Shown in pieces: positions 8,136 to 17,714 of a stretch of 64,000 bases of DNA; the stretch's first letter is position 1; each line of letters starts with the position of its first letter. The stretch covers positions 240,026-304,025 of the forward strand of contig NZ_FNZM01000013.1 in assembly GCF_900109265.1 (NCBI RefSeq), in the 5' to 3' direction. This DNA is from Paraburkholderia tropica (GTDB lineage: Bacteria; Pseudomonadota; Gammaproteobacteria; Burkholderiales; Burkholderiaceae). The notes beneath the pieces are model-generated. The model was not told where the DNA came from. It saw only the letters and a program-made list of their open reading frames with translations, and searched no databases. Made by a program: the position numbers and the translations under genes.

Positions 8136-9461
8136 CCGCGTCGGCCGCTCAAGACCGAGATGCGAGCGCAAGGTGCGACCCGCGTATTCGGTTCGAAAGA
8201 GTCCGCGCCGCTGCAGAATCGGCACCACGCCGTCGACGAATGCAGCGAGACCGTCCGGCAACGCGTCCGGCATCAGATTGAAACCGTCGACGGCTTCGCC
8301 CTTGAACCAGTGCTCGATATCGTCGGCGATCTGCTCGGGCGTCCCGACGATCACGCGATGCCCCCCGCCGCCCGCAAGCGCGCGAATCAATTCGCGCACC
8401 GTATAACCGCCACGCCGCGCCTGAGCCAGCGTCGCGTGAAAGAACGTGTGATTGCCGTTGCCGCCGTTCGGCAGCGCGAGATTCTCGGGCAGGCGCGCGT
8501 CGAGATCGAGTTGGTCCGGCGTGATGCCCAGCGTGCCGGCCAGCCGCGCGAGACTGTAGCGCCACGGAATCAGATCGACGAGTTCATCGCGGCGCTTTAA
8601 CGCTTCCGCTTCGGTCGCGCCGATGATGGTCGTGAGCCCCGCCAGCACCTGTACGCCATGCGCACGCCCGTAACCCGCGGCGCGAACGTGAAGATCGCGC
8701 CGGTACGCAACCGACTCCTCGAACGATTGCGACGCCGAGAACACCGCCTCCGCATGGCGCGCGGCGAGATCGCGGCCATCGCCTGACGCACCGGCCTGCA
8801 CCAGCACCGGATGCCCTTGTGGCGAGCGCGGCAGATTCAGCGGCCCCTGCACCTTGAAAAAGCGCCCTTCGTGCGCCACGGGCCGCACCTTCGTCACGTC
8901 GATAAAACGGCCGCCCTGTTTGTCGCCAACGAAAGCATCATCGTCCCAGCTATCCCAGAGCGCCTTGACCACCTCGGTGAACTCGGCCGCGCGCGCATAG
9001 CGCTGCGCGTGGTCCGGCACCGTATCGTGGCCGAAATTGCGCGCCGAGGACAGATCGGCCGTCGTCACAACGTTCCAGCCGGCGCGCCCGCCGCTCACAT
9101 GATCGAGCGTGGCAAAGCGGCGCGCGATGTTATACGGCTCGTTATAACTCGTCGACGCCGTGCCGATCACGCCAATATGCGTGGTCGCCGCCGCGATGCT
9201 CGCGAGCAGAATCGTCGGTTCGAGCGCGGTGATCGGACGAAAGTCGATCTGGTCGACGATAGCCGCATTGTCAGCGAGAAAGACCGCGTCGAACTTCGCT
9301 CGTTCGGCGAGTTGCGCGACGCGCACATAATGCGCGACATCGACGAACGCGCGCGGATCGGCATCGTCGAGACGCCATGCCGACGGCACGAAACCCGAAT
9401 GCAGAATATTGACGTTCAGATGCAACTGGCGCGGTGTATTGGCCGCCGAAGTTCTACTCAT
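8118..9461 (-). CDS. LLM class flavin-dependent monooxygenase (NtaA/SnaA/DszA/SoxA family)
   Basis: This 447-residue protein is a two-component FMNH2-dependent monooxygenase of the bacterial luciferase superfamily. The landmarks LDHVSGGRAGWNVVTT and the following NFG, then WDSWDDDAF and PQGHPVLVQAG, place it in the NtaA/SnaA/DszA/SoxA subgroup, which oxidises chelators, sulfones or other organosulfur and organonitrogen compounds. It needs a separate flavin reductase. It is divergent from a MetQ-like binding-protein gene, with a T-AACCAC-N11-GTGGTT-A repeat between them, and near a second enzyme of the same family. Sulfur scavenging is the likely role, by context. Confidence 0.9.
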   Translation of the reverse strand: MSRTSAANTPRQLHLNVNILHSGFVPSAWRLDDADPRAFVDVAHYVRVAQLAERAKFDAVFLADNAAIVDQIDFRPITALEPTILLASIAAATTHIGVIGTASTSYNEPYNIARRFATLDHVSGGRAGWNVVTTADLSSARNFGHDTVPDHAQRYARAAEFTEVVKALWDSWDDDAFVGDKQGGRFIDVTKVRPVAHEGRFFKVQGPLNLPRSPQGHPVLVQAGASGDGRDLAARHAEAVFSASQSFEESVAYRRDLHVRAAGYGRAHGVQVLAGLTTIIGATEAEALKRRDELVDLIPWRYSLARLAGTLGITPDQLDLDARLPENLALPNGGNGNHTFFHATLAQARRGGYTVRELIRALAGGGGHRVIVGTPEQIADDIEHWFKGEAVDGFNLMPDALPDGLAAFVDGVVPILQRRGLFRTEYAGRTLRSHLGLERPTRVDVTV

Positions 9462-9528
9462 CTCGCTCGCACTCCCGAAACGCGAAATTCACCAGGAGAA
9501 AAAGTATAGGGAGACAGCGGCATGCATC

Positions 9529-9553
9529 TAACCACCGAATTGGCATGTGGTTA
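9529..9553. promoter_or_regulatory. TAACCAC-N11-GTGGTTA inverted repeat, candidate regulator site
   Basis: Perfect 7-bp arms flank an 11-bp spacer between the divergent LLM monooxygenase and MetQ-like genes, about 68 bp upstream of the LLM start. The layout is like a LysR-type box. Which regulator binds is unknown. Confidence 0.45.
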
Positions 9554-9664
9554 TGCCTGCGCCTGCGTTGGACTCGCACGTCATGGCGCGCGCTGCGTAA
9601 CCGCTGCGTAACCATGGCGTCGAAGCAAACCACGCGCGCACGATCGCATTGCACTTTTCGTTGT

Positions 9665-9694
9665 TTGACCGCGCGCCCGGCGCTTACGAATAAT
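9665..9694 (+). promoter_or_regulatory. Possible sigma-70 promoter of the MetQ-like gene
   Basis: TTGACC (9665-9670) and AATAAT (9689-9694) are spaced by 18 bp and lie about 40 bp upstream of the MetQ-like ATG. This is a pattern match only. Confidence 0.35.
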
Positions 9695-9730
9695 CGATGA
9701 CTTCATTCAGCCCACGTGGAAGGAGCCATC

Positions 9731-10570
9731 ATGCGGCATCGATTATTCACACGAACGTTACTTGCCACGATTGCCCTGTTCGCGCTGCAATCGCCTGTCA
9801 CGCACGCAGCCGACACCGCGCCGCGCGTATTGCGCGTGGGCTTCGTTCCCGGTCCGTATGCCGATGAATTCCGCGAAGGCGTGGAGCCGCAACTCAAACG
9901 CAAGGGCTACACTGTGCAGTACGTGAATTTCAGCACTGGGCTCGAAGCAAATCAGGCCGTGTGGCACGACGAAATCGCCGCCGACGTGATGCAGCACAGC
10001 GTCTATCTGAAAGCCTATAACGATCGCAATGGCACGGATCTCGTGGGCGTGGTGCAGGTGCCGACGCCGCCAATGGGCCTCTATTCGACGCGCCATCACG
10101 CGCTATCGGATGTGAAGCGCGGCGCCACGGTGGCGGTGCCGAACGACCCCGTCAATCTCGAACGCGCGCTGAAGATATTGCAGGCGGTGGGATGGGTCCG
10201 CATCCGCGAGAATCCCAATCCCGTGGATGTGTCCGAACATGATGTGATCGCCAATCCCGCCGGGATTCGCATCGTACCGCTCGATACGGCGCAGGCGCCG
10301 CGTGCGCTCGAAGACGTGGATTTCGCGGCGATTCAGGGCAACTTCGCCATTTCCAGCGGCCACAAGCTGACTGAAGCGCTGGCGCTCGAAAACATGCAGT
10401 CGCCGTATGTGAACCAGGTGGTCGTGAAAGCATCGAACCGAAATTCACAGGCAACCGCCGATATTGTGGCCGCCTATCGCGCCGACGCCTTTCGCACCGC
10501 CATCCTTCACAACGCCACTTATCAGGGCTATCGCCTGCCCGATTACTTTCCGCCGCAGACCGCCAGATAG
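9731..10570 (+). CDS. MetQ/NlpA-family ABC transporter substrate-binding protein
   Basis: This 279-residue periplasmic protein has a Sec signal peptide (cleavage after THAA, near residue 26). Family features are LRVGFVPGPYADEF, DVMQHSVYLKAYND, PPMGLYS, VAVPNDPVNLERALKILQ and QGNFAISSG. NlpA/MetQ proteins bind methionine or related ligands for MetNI. This copy lacks a lipobox cysteine and has no permease or ATPase of MetNI type beside it. The ATG follows GGAAGGAG; an in-frame GTG 15 nt upstream overlaps that site and is unlikely. Context suggests uptake of a sulfur-containing amino acid or analogue. Confidence 0.85.
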   Translation: MRHRLFTRTLLATIALFALQSPVTHAADTAPRVLRVGFVPGPYADEFREGVEPQLKRKGYTVQYVNFSTGLEANQAVWHDEIAADVMQHSVYLKAYNDRNGTDLVGVVQVPTPPMGLYSTRHHALSDVKRGATVAVPNDPVNLERALKILQAVGWVRIRENPNPVDVSEHDVIANPAGIRIVPLDTAQAPRALEDVDFAAIQGNFAISSGHKLTEALALENMQSPYVNQVVVKASNRNSQATADIVAAYRADAFRTAILHNATYQGYRLPDYFPPQTAR

Positions 10571-10963
10571 CGGCGAAGGCTGTCGAGCCAGGGCGTTCGA
10601 CAGCACCTGACCAACACCCGGCCACCATTCTGCATGCACATGTTTTTCACATTTAATCATGCAACATGCGCATGAGGCAAGTGTGAATTCCAGCGCAGCA
10701 TTTCCGAAAAGCAAAGCATAAAAAACCGTTTGTCAGCGCCATGCCTATGCGCTTTTAATAGCCAGCTTCATGGCGCACAAACGCGGATTTTTGCAATACA
10801 GCGTGCGGACAACCGCCGCACCCCCCGAATGTCGGGCGAACCCTGCCTCGCGAAGTCGTGCAAGCCATCCTGCCATGCGTCGCGCCAGGTAGGCCACGCA
10901 GCCAACCGCATGGAAGGCTTTTTACCCACGGTTATCTCCGTCCATCTCCATCACGGAACCGAC
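10571..10963. other. 393-bp gap upstream of the Ssu-like operon, with a stem-loop
   Basis: No convincing gene is present. The notable element is a perfect 8-bp inverted repeat GCGCCATG (10736-10743) / CATGGCGC (10769-10776) with a 25-nt AT-richer loop, in the presumed leader or promoter region of the ABC operon. I cannot assign a promoter with confidence. Confidence 0.5.
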
Positions 10964-11803
10964 ATGGCTGACGTCACCTCTTCCTCGCACCGCGACTTCT
11001 CACCGTCGCGGGCCGCCTCGCTGTTCAGCGGCGATCGCTTCTATAACCGGCTCTCGTGGGCCATCCCCATTCTGATTCTCGCGATCTGGGAGTTCGCCGC
11101 GCGCGTGGGCTGGATCGAACCGCAAGTGCTCCCGTCGCCCAGCAGCGTCGCCGAGACCGCCTGGAATCTGGCCCGCAGCGGCGACCTGTTCGTGCACCTC
11201 GGTGTTTCGCTGCTGCGCGCGCTGACCGGCTTTCTGATTGGCGGCACGATCGGTCTGGCGCTGGGCGTGCTCGTCGGCTTTTCGCGGCTCGCGCAGGCGC
11301 TTTTCGACCGCTCGATCCAGATGGTGCGCGCCATTCCGTTTCTCGCGATGCTGCCGCTGGTCATCGTGTGGTTCGGCGTGGGCGAAGGCGCGAAGATTTT
11401 TCTCGTCGCGCTCGCCGTGCTCTTTCCCGTCTATATCAACACGATGCTCGGCATTCGCCAGATCGATCCGAAGCTGATGGAACTGGCCAAGGTGATCGGC
11501 ATGAAGTGGCCCGCCGTCGTGCGACGCATCATTCTGCCGGGCGCGATGCCCGCCATCCTCACCGGCGTGCGTTATGCGCTCGCCCACGCATGGCTCGCGC
11601 TCGTGATCGCCGAAACGCTCGCGACCACCAAAGGCATCGGCTTTTTCGCGATGGACGCGCGCGAATTCCTGCAAACCAACGTCATTGTGCTGACCATGAT
11701 TATTTACGCGATCATCGGCGTGGTCGCCGACGCGCTGGTTCGCGCGCTCGAAACGCGCTTCCTGTCGTGGCACGCGAATTACACGAAGGGAGAAAAAGCA
11801 TGA
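10964..11803 (+). CDS. Ssu/Tau-type ABC transporter permease
   Basis: This 279-residue inner-membrane protein has about six hydrophobic segments and the binding-protein-dependent permease EAA loop (ELAKVIGMKWPAVVRRIILPGAMPAI region). It resembles SsuC/TauC, permeases for sulfonates, taurine or nitrate-type ligands. The chosen ATG (MADVTSSS) fits the family length; longer in-frame starts upstream give a non-conserved extension. Its stop overlaps the ATPase start as ATGA. It forms a transporter with the next two genes, of which the binding protein is interrupted. Confidence 0.9.
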   Translation: MADVTSSSHRDFSPSRAASLFSGDRFYNRLSWAIPILILAIWEFAARVGWIEPQVLPSPSSVAETAWNLARSGDLFVHLGVSLLRALTGFLIGGTIGLALGVLVGFSRLAQALFDRSIQMVRAIPFLAMLPLVIVWFGVGEGAKIFLVALAVLFPVYINTMLGIRQIDPKLMELAKVIGMKWPAVVRRIILPGAMPAILTGVRYALAHAWLALVIAETLATTKGIGFFAMDAREFLQTNVIVLTMIIYAIIGVVADALVRALETRFLSWHANYTKGEKA

Positions 11804-12555
11804 GCGCCTCCGCCACCTTGTCGCCGCGCGCGAACGCTGCTATTCAGCGCAACAACGACATCGAAACCGCATCCGCCGACTCGACGCTGGCCGTATCCGT
11901 GCGCGGACTTCAGCGACGGTATGGCTCGCGCGTCGTGATCGACGCACTCGACCTCGAGATTCGCAAGGGCGAATTCGTCGCGTTGCTGGGCGAAAGCGGT
12001 TGCGGCAAGACCACGCTGCTGCGCGCGCTCGCGGGTCTCGACACACCGGATGCGGGACAGATTCGCGCGCCCGCGCGTCCTTCCGTGGTGTTTCAGGAGC
12101 ATCGTCTGCTGCCGTGGGCGACGTTGTGGGAGAACGTCGCGCTCGGCCACGAATCTTCCATCGGACGCAGCGGCGCATCGCGCGCGCTGGCCGAAGTCGG
12201 CCTCGCAGGTCGCGAACTCGACTGGCCGCGCCATCTCTCCGGCGGTCAGGCGCAACGTGTCGCGCTCGCGCGCGCTCTCGTGCGCGATCCCGCGCTGTTG
12301 CTCCTCGACGAGCCGTTCGCCGCGCTCGACGCGCTCACGCGCCGCAAGATGCACGGGCTCGTCAAGGAACTGGTGGCGCGCCATGCGCCGGGCGTGCTCA
12401 TCGTGACGCACGACGTGGACGAAGCGCTCGTGCTCGCGGACCGCATTCTCGTCATGCGCGCGGGCCGGATTGCGGCCGCGTTTCAACCTGAAGATCACAC
12501 GCCGCAAGCGTTGCGGCAGACGCTCCTCGCGGAACTCGGCGTGCAGGAGCATTGA
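11800..12555 (+). CDS. Ssu/Tau-type ABC transporter ATP-binding protein
   Basis: This 251-residue ATPase has all canonical motifs: Walker A GESGCGKTT, Q-loop VVFQEHRLLPW, signature LSGGQAQRVALARAL, Walker B LLLLDEPFAALD and switch THDVDEAL. The Q-loop and D-loop are typical of SsuB/TauB/NrtD proteins. It starts at an ATG overlapping the permease stop (ATGA), so production is coupled. A long N-terminal lead (about 35 residues rich in Ala, Ser and Asn) precedes the ATPase core. The binding-protein gene follows 46 bp downstream. Confidence 0.93.
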   Translation: MSASATLSPRANAAIQRNNDIETASADSTLAVSVRGLQRRYGSRVVIDALDLEIRKGEFVALLGESGCGKTTLLRALAGLDTPDAGQIRAPARPSVVFQEHRLLPWATLWENVALGHESSIGRSGASRALAEVGLAGRELDWPRHLSGGQAQRVALARALVRDPALLLLDEPFAALDALTRRKMHGLVKELVARHAPGVLIVTHDVDEALVLADRILVMRAGRIAAAFQPEDHTPQALRQTLLAELGVQEH

Positions 12556-12601
12556 GGCTTTGACGCACCGAAACACGCTACACAATTAACAAGGATACCG
12601 A

Positions 12602-13624
12602 ATGAATGATGCTTCACTGACTCGCCGCCGCCTGTTGCGCGCGGCGGGTGGACTGCTGGCCGGCGCGGCCGCCGCGCGCCTGCTTCCTGCGGCTCAAGCC
12701 GCGCAAGCCGCACAAGCCGCGCCAGCCAAACTCACCCGCAACACCGACACCGTGCGCATCGGCTGGGGCTATGGCGCGCTGCCCGATATCGCGAAACAAC
12801 GTGGCGTGTTCGAGAAAACGCTGGCCGCGAAGAACATCAAGGTCGAATGGGTCGGCCCCTTCCCGAACCACGCGCCCTAGATCCAGGCCGTGGTGGGCGG
12901 CAGCGCCGACTTCGGCTTCTGGGGATCGACTACGCCCGCGCTCGCCGCGATGCTGGCCGGTTCGCCTATCGTCTTCACCGGCTTCGACGTGTACTCGCCG
13001 CGCTCCACCGCGATCATCGTGAAGAAGAGCAGCAAGATCAATTCGGTCGCCGATCTCGCGGGCCGCAAGGTGGCGGTGAACCGTTCCGGACTCGGCGAGT
13101 TTCTGCTGATCGCCGCGCTCGAAAAAAATCATGTCGATCGCAGCAAGGTCGAGTTCGTCTATCTGAATCCGCCCGATGCGGCGCCCGCTTTCGCGCAAGG
13201 CCGCGTCGACGCCTGGTCGATGTGGTCGCCCGCCGTCGATATCGCGCGTTATGCGAACGACGCGAAAGACATCTTCAACGAAGGTCGCGATCTCGACTTC
13301 CTGATCGACTACAGTTCGCTGGTGTCGCGCCGCAAGTTTACGGAAGAAAACTCCGAACTGGTGCGCGCCGTGCTCGATGCGTATTACGTCGAAGGCGCGT
13401 GGCAATCGCAGCATCCCGAGGAATCGGAGCGGCTCGTGCAACGCGAAGCGAAATATCCGGATCAGGTCCGCGACTATCTCGCGAGTCTCAAACGCGTGAA
13501 TCAGTTTCACGAACCCGACGACGCAGCCTTCATGGCCCAGTTCCAGCGCGCGGCCGACTGGCTCGCGCAACGCAAGATCATCAGCGCGCCGATCAAGGTC
13601 GCCGATTACAGCGTCAAAGTCTGA
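12602..13624 (+). pseudogene. Sulfonate-type ABC substrate-binding protein, interrupted by in-frame TAG
   Basis: One reading frame of 341 codons encodes an SsuA-like periplasmic binding protein but contains a TAG at 12878-12880 (codon 93), in the conserved stretch before VVGGSADFGFWGS. The frame and homology-like sequence continue unbroken to the natural stop at 13624, so only one base need be changed (for example CAG or TCG to TAG). The N-terminus has a twin-arginine signal (TRRRLLR) and an Ala/Gln tandem repeat. The gene is preceded by AAGGA and sits at the normal third position of the operon. Either the importer has lost its binding protein, the TAG is suppressed, or the base is an assembly error. 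The downstream part could restart at GTG 12890 but would lack the signal peptide. Confidence 0.85.
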
Positions 13625-13668
13625 GGCACGACCCGGCGCAGCCCGCTGCGCCATGAACAGGAAAATGT

Positions 13669-14910
13669 ATGGCTGAAACTTCCACGCAGGCCGCGAACCC
13701 GAACGCGCAGGTCTCCGCGTTGTCCGCCTCGCTCGGACTCGCGGCGACGATCGACGAGATCGCCGCGACGGCGGCACAACGCGAACGCGAGCAACGTCTG
13801 CCGCATGAAGCCATCGCCGCGCTGAAAGCGCTCGGCTTCGGCGCGCTGCGTCTGCCCGTCGAAGACGGCGGCCACGGCGTGTCGCTGAGCGGACTGTTCA
13901 CGGTCGCGCGCGATCTCGCCGCTGCCGACTCGAACATCGCCCACGCGTTTCGCAATCATCTTTGGCAAGTCGAAGCGGCGTTGCAGCGCCGCGAGCATCC
14001 GTTCCATGCGCACGTGCTCGATCTCGCGCGACAGCGCAAGACCGTCGGGCTCAGTTTCGTCGAGAACGACGCGACGGCCGCGGGCGCACGCTCAAGCCGC
14101 GTGCTCAGCCGGCTCGAATGGGATGCGGGCAAGCAGGTCTATCTGGGGTCGGGCGACAAGGTCTATGCCACGGGCAACCTCTACAACGACGCCTTTGTCG
14201 GCCAGGCGATCGAAAGCCGCGCGAACGCGACCGTGCAATACGTGCTCGAACGCGGCCCGGGCGTCGCCACCGAAGACGACTGGCGAGGCTTCGGCCAGCG
14301 CCTCACCGGCTCGGGCACGGCACGGTTTCGCGATGTCGTGGTGCGGCCCGAGCACGTTTATCCGCCCGACCCGCCCAAAGCGCCCGACGCCGCGCCCTGG
14401 GGCTTCACGTTCCACCAGGTGTATCTGACCAACTGCATCGCGGGGATCGTGCGGCGCGTGGTGCAGGATGCCGTCGACGTGCTGCGCACGCGGCAGCGCA
14501 ACTTCTACCACGGCGAGGCCGCGCAGCCCGCCGACGAGCCCGCGTTGCAGGCCTTGCTCGGCCGCATCCGCGCCTACGCTGCGAGTATCGAAGCCACGGC
14601 GGACCGCGCGGTGCAGACGTTGCAGGACGCCCTCACGCACCACGGCACGCCCGACGAGTATGCGAGCACGCTGGCCGCGACGCTCACCGCGTCCGAAGCG
14701 AAGGTCGTGATCGACGATCTCGCGCCGCAAGTGGCGAGTTGGCTCATCGATCTCGGTTCAGGCTCGGCCGTGTCGAGCGTCGCCGCGCTCGACCGGCACT
14801 GGCGCAATATCAAGGTGATCGCTTCGCACAATCCGCGTCTCTACAAGGAGCGGCTGCTCGGCCAGAATCTGCTGAACGGTCAACTACCGCCAACGGGCGC
14901 GTTTTTCTGA
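13669..14910 (+). CDS. Acyl-CoA dehydrogenase-like flavin monooxygenase (SfnB/DszC type)
   Basis: This 413-residue protein has the acyl-CoA dehydrogenase fold used by SfnB and DszC, FMNH2-dependent enzymes of sulfone and thiophene oxidation. Features are the N-terminal helical domain with LPHEAIAALKALGFGALRLP, a central beta domain (GSGTARFRDVVVRPEHV) and the C-terminal RHWRNIKVIASHNPRLYK segment typical of this subgroup. It lies 44 bp after the interrupted binding-protein gene, with AGGAAAA before the ATG, so it is probably the last gene of that operon. It converges on an LLM monooxygenase gene. An organosulfur substrate is likely but not proven. Confidence 0.85.
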   Translation: MAETSTQAANPNAQVSALSASLGLAATIDEIAATAAQREREQRLPHEAIAALKALGFGALRLPVEDGGHGVSLSGLFTVARDLAAADSNIAHAFRNHLWQVEAALQRREHPFHAHVLDLARQRKTVGLSFVENDATAAGARSSRVLSRLEWDAGKQVYLGSGDKVYATGNLYNDAFVGQAIESRANATVQYVLERGPGVATEDDWRGFGQRLTGSGTARFRDVVVRPEHVYPPDPPKAPDAAPWGFTFHQVYLTNCIAGIVRRVVQDAVDVLRTRQRNFYHGEAAQPADEPALQALLGRIRAYAASIEATADRAVQTLQDALTHHGTPDEYASTLAATLTASEAKVVIDDLAPQVASWLIDLGSGSAVSSVAALDRHWRNIKVIASHNPRLYKERLLGQNLLNGQLPPTGAFF

Positions 14911-14950
14911 CGAAGTTCTGACGAAACCGCGCGCCCCGCTCCGCAGTCAT

Positions 14951-16288
14951 TCAACGCGAGAAAAAACGGTTTGCGGGGCGCGGCAGACCGAGGTGATCGC
15001 GCAACGTTTTCCCCGTGTATTCGCGCCGGAAAATACCGCGACGCTGCAACTCGGGCACGACCTTCAACGCGAAATCGTCCACGCCCGCAGGCAAAAACGG
15101 AAACATCACGTTGAAGCCGTCGCTGCCTTCCTGCACGAGCCATTGCTCCATCTCGTCGGCGATCGACTCGGGCGTGCCGACCATCTCCAGTCCCGAATAG
15201 CCGCCCACGCGCTGCGCCAGCTGGCGCACGGTCAGGTTCTCCTCCCGCGCCCAGTCCACCACGCGCTGACGCGCCGAGCGGCTCGCATTGCTTTCGGGAA
15301 TATCCGGCAGCGGGCCATCGAGATCGAAGCGCGAGACATCGTGACCCAGCGCGATCGACAAGGACGCAATCCCGCTTTCCGCATGCACGAACGTATCGAG
15401 CAGCGCGCGCTTCTCGCGCGCCTCGTCGAGCGTTTCGCCGACCACCACGAACGCGCCCGGCAGGATCTTCAGATGATCGCGCTCGCGGCCGTAGCGCGCG
15501 AGACGCCCTTTCACGTCCGCATAAAACCGCTTGCCCGTCTCCAGATCCGGCTGCGCCGTGAACACAGCCTCGGCGGTTTGCGCCGCGAGTTCGCGACCGG
15601 CTTCGGACGATCCCGCCTGCACGATCACGGGCCAACCTTGCGGCGGCCGCGCGATATTGAGCGGCCCGCGCACCGAGTAGTGCTCGCCTTTGTGATCGAG
15701 CACGTGCATTTTCTCGGGATCGAAATACTCGCCGCTCGCGACGTCGCGTATGAAAGCGTCGTCGTCCCAGCTATCCCAAAGGCCGGTCACGATGTCGAAG
15801 AACTCGCGCGCGCGACGATAGCGCTCGTCGTGCTCCACATGTTCGTCGAGGCCGAAATTCAAGGCGGCATCGGGATTCGAAGTGGTGACGAGATTCCAGC
15901 CCGCGCGTCCGCCGCTCAGATGATCGAGCGAGGCGAAACGGCGCGCGACGTGGTAAGGCGCGTCGAAGGTCGTCGATGCGGTGGCGACGAGGCCGATCTT
16001 CGACGTTACGGCCGCCAGCGCGGAAAGCAGCGTGAACGGCTCAAACGAGGTGGCGGTGTGGCCGCGCTTGAGCGCGCTCACCGGCATGTTCAGCACGGCG
16101 AGATGATCGGCCATGAAAAACGCGTCGAAGCGCGCGGTTTCGAGCGTTTGCGCAAGACGTTTCAGATGTGCGAAATTGAAATTCGCATCGGGCCATGCGC
16201 CCGGAAAACGCCACGCGCCGGTATGCAGGCTGACCGGGCGCATGAAGGCGCCCAGGTGCAATTGACGCAATTGAAGACTGTGGGCCAT
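14951..16288 (-). CDS. LLM class flavin-dependent monooxygenase (NtaA/SnaA/DszA/SoxA family)
   Basis: This 445-residue luciferase-like monooxygenase is the second of its subgroup in the window. It shows LDHLSGGRAGWNLVTTSNPD, NFGLDEHVEHDERY, LWDSWDDDAF and PQGWPVIVQAGSSEAG, and ends with REYTGKTLRDHLGL. The ATG (MAHSLQL) is preferred; an in-frame GTG 27 nt upstream is possible. It uses reduced FMN supplied by a reductase. Placement between the SfnB-like gene and the ATC hydrolase/carbamoylase pair supports a role in opening sulfur compounds. Confidence 0.88.
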   Translation of the reverse strand: MAHSLQLRQLHLGAFMRPVSLHTGAWRFPGAWPDANFNFAHLKRLAQTLETARFDAFFMADHLAVLNMPVSALKRGHTATSFEPFTLLSALAAVTSKIGLVATASTTFDAPYHVARRFASLDHLSGGRAGWNLVTTSNPDAALNFGLDEHVEHDERYRRAREFFDIVTGLWDSWDDDAFIRDVASGEYFDPEKMHVLDHKGEHYSVRGPLNIARPPQGWPVIVQAGSSEAGRELAAQTAEAVFTAQPDLETGKRFYADVKGRLARYGRERDHLKILPGAFVVVGETLDEAREKRALLDTFVHAESGIASLSIALGHDVSRFDLDGPLPDIPESNASRSARQRVVDWAREENLTVRQLAQRVGGYSGLEMVGTPESIADEMEQWLVQEGSDGFNVMFPFLPAGVDDFALKVVPELQRRGIFRREYTGKTLRDHLGLPRPANRFFSR

Positions 16289-16457
16289 GACGTTCTCGCG
16301 GAAACGAAAAGGCACACCTTAGCGCGAATCGGCGCAACGCGCTGAGCGCCGATTCGCCTGGAAACCCCTTAAATTACGCAGTGGAATAAGCAAACCATCC
16401 GGCGTAAATTGCCCCGCGTGTTTTCGTCTGCAAAAGCAGATCGAATGACGAAGAAGA

Positions 16458-17714
16458 TTAACCCGCGCTCGCGAGTATCGAATGCAGCAACACATTCGCG
16501 CCCGCTTCGGCCCATTCGGGCGTGATCGCTTCGGCTTCGTTGTGGCTCAGGCCGTCGATGCAGGGCACGAAGATCATGCCCGTGGGCGCAACGCGCGCGA
16601 GATAGCACGCATCGTGGCCCGCGCCGGAGACGATATCCGCATGCGAGAGATCGAGCGCTTGTGCCGCACGACGCACCGTCTCCACGCATTCCGGCGCGAA
16701 CGGCACGGGCGCGTAATCGAAGATCTGCTCGATGCAATGCCCAAGCTGCTCCTCGTGCGCAACGCGCGCAAGTTCCTCGCGCAACTTCGCGTCCATTTCA
16801 GCGAGCGTCGCCGATTCGGGATGACGAAACTCCACCGTGAAAAAGCAGCGTCCCGGCACCGTGTTGCGCGAGTTCGGCTTCGCCTCGATCATGCCGACCG
16901 TGGCGCGTCCGAACGGCGCATAGCTGCGTCCGAGCGCCGACACGAAGGTGATGATGCGCGCCGCGCCCACGAGCGCATCGCGGCGCAGATCCATCGGCGT
17001 GGTGCCTGCATGCGCATCCACGCCGTCGAGTTCGATCTCGTACCAGCGCTGTCCTTGCCCCGCCGTGACGACGCCGATGGTCTTGCCGCTGCGTTCGAGA
17101 ATCGCGCCCTGCTCGATGTGCAGTTCGTACGCCGCGTGCACCGGCGTGCCGCCCACGGGCACGTCGCCCGCATAGCCGATCTGCGCAAGCGCCTCGCCGA
17201 TCGTCGTGCCCGACGCATCGCTGCGCGAAAGCCCGTAATCGAGCGGATATACGCCCGCGTAGACGCCCGACGCGATCATCGCGGGCGCGAAGCGCGAACC
17301 TTCCTCGTTGGTCCACACGACCACTTCGATGGGCCGTTCCGTTTGCACGTTCGCGTCGTTGAGCGCGCGCAGCACTTCGAGCCCGCCGAGCACGCCGTAG
17401 ATGCCGTCGTAACGGCCACCGGTCGGCTGGGTATCGGCGTGCGAACCGGTCAGCACGGGCGAGGCGTTCGCATCGCGGCCCGCGCGCCGCGCGAAGATAT
17501 TGCCGATGCGGTCGATGCGAATTTCGCACCCCGCTTCGCGCGCCCACTGCACGAACAGATCGCGGCTTTCGCGGTCGAGTTCGGTCAGCGCGAGACGGCA
17601 GACGCCGCCTTTAGGCGTTGCGCCGATCCGCGCCATGCGTTCGAGCGAGTCCCACAAACGCGGGCCGTTCACGCGCAACGCGGCGCGCGTTTCAAGCGTG
17701 CCGATCTCAGCCAT
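16458..17714 (-). CDS. M20 family Zn-dependent carbamoylase, probable N-carbamoyl-L-cysteine hydrolase
   Basis: This 418-residue M20 peptidase-family amidohydrolase groups with N-carbamoyl-L-amino-acid hydrolases and allantoate amidohydrolases. Metal ligands are visible in GSHADTQPTGGRYDG, TNEEGSRF, ELHIEQG and the C-terminal LSHNEAE. The dimerisation lid begins DAHAGTTPMD. Its start overlaps the end of the ATC hydrolase gene by 8 bp. In known Pseudomonas ATC pathways, the partner of ATC hydrolase removes the carbamoyl group to give L-cysteine, so this is the likely reaction. Beta-ureidopropionase-like activity cannot be excluded from sequence. Confidence 0.85.
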   Translation of the reverse strand: MAEIGTLETRAALRVNGPRLWDSLERMARIGATPKGGVCRLALTELDRESRDLFVQWAREAGCEIRIDRIGNIFARRAGRDANASPVLTGSHADTQPTGGRYDGIYGVLGGLEVLRALNDANVQTERPIEVVVWTNEEGSRFAPAMIASGVYAGVYPLDYGLSRSDASGTTIGEALAQIGYAGDVPVGGTPVHAAYELHIEQGAILERSGKTIGVVTAGQGQRWYEIELDGVDAHAGTTPMDLRRDALVGAARIITFVSALGRSYAPFGRATVGMIEAKPNSRNTVPGRCFFTVEFRHPESATLAEMDAKLREELARVAHEEQLGHCIEQIFDYAPVPFAPECVETVRRAAQALDLSHADIVSGAGHDACYLARVAPTGMIFVPCIDGLSHNEAEAITPEWAEAGANVLLHSILASAG

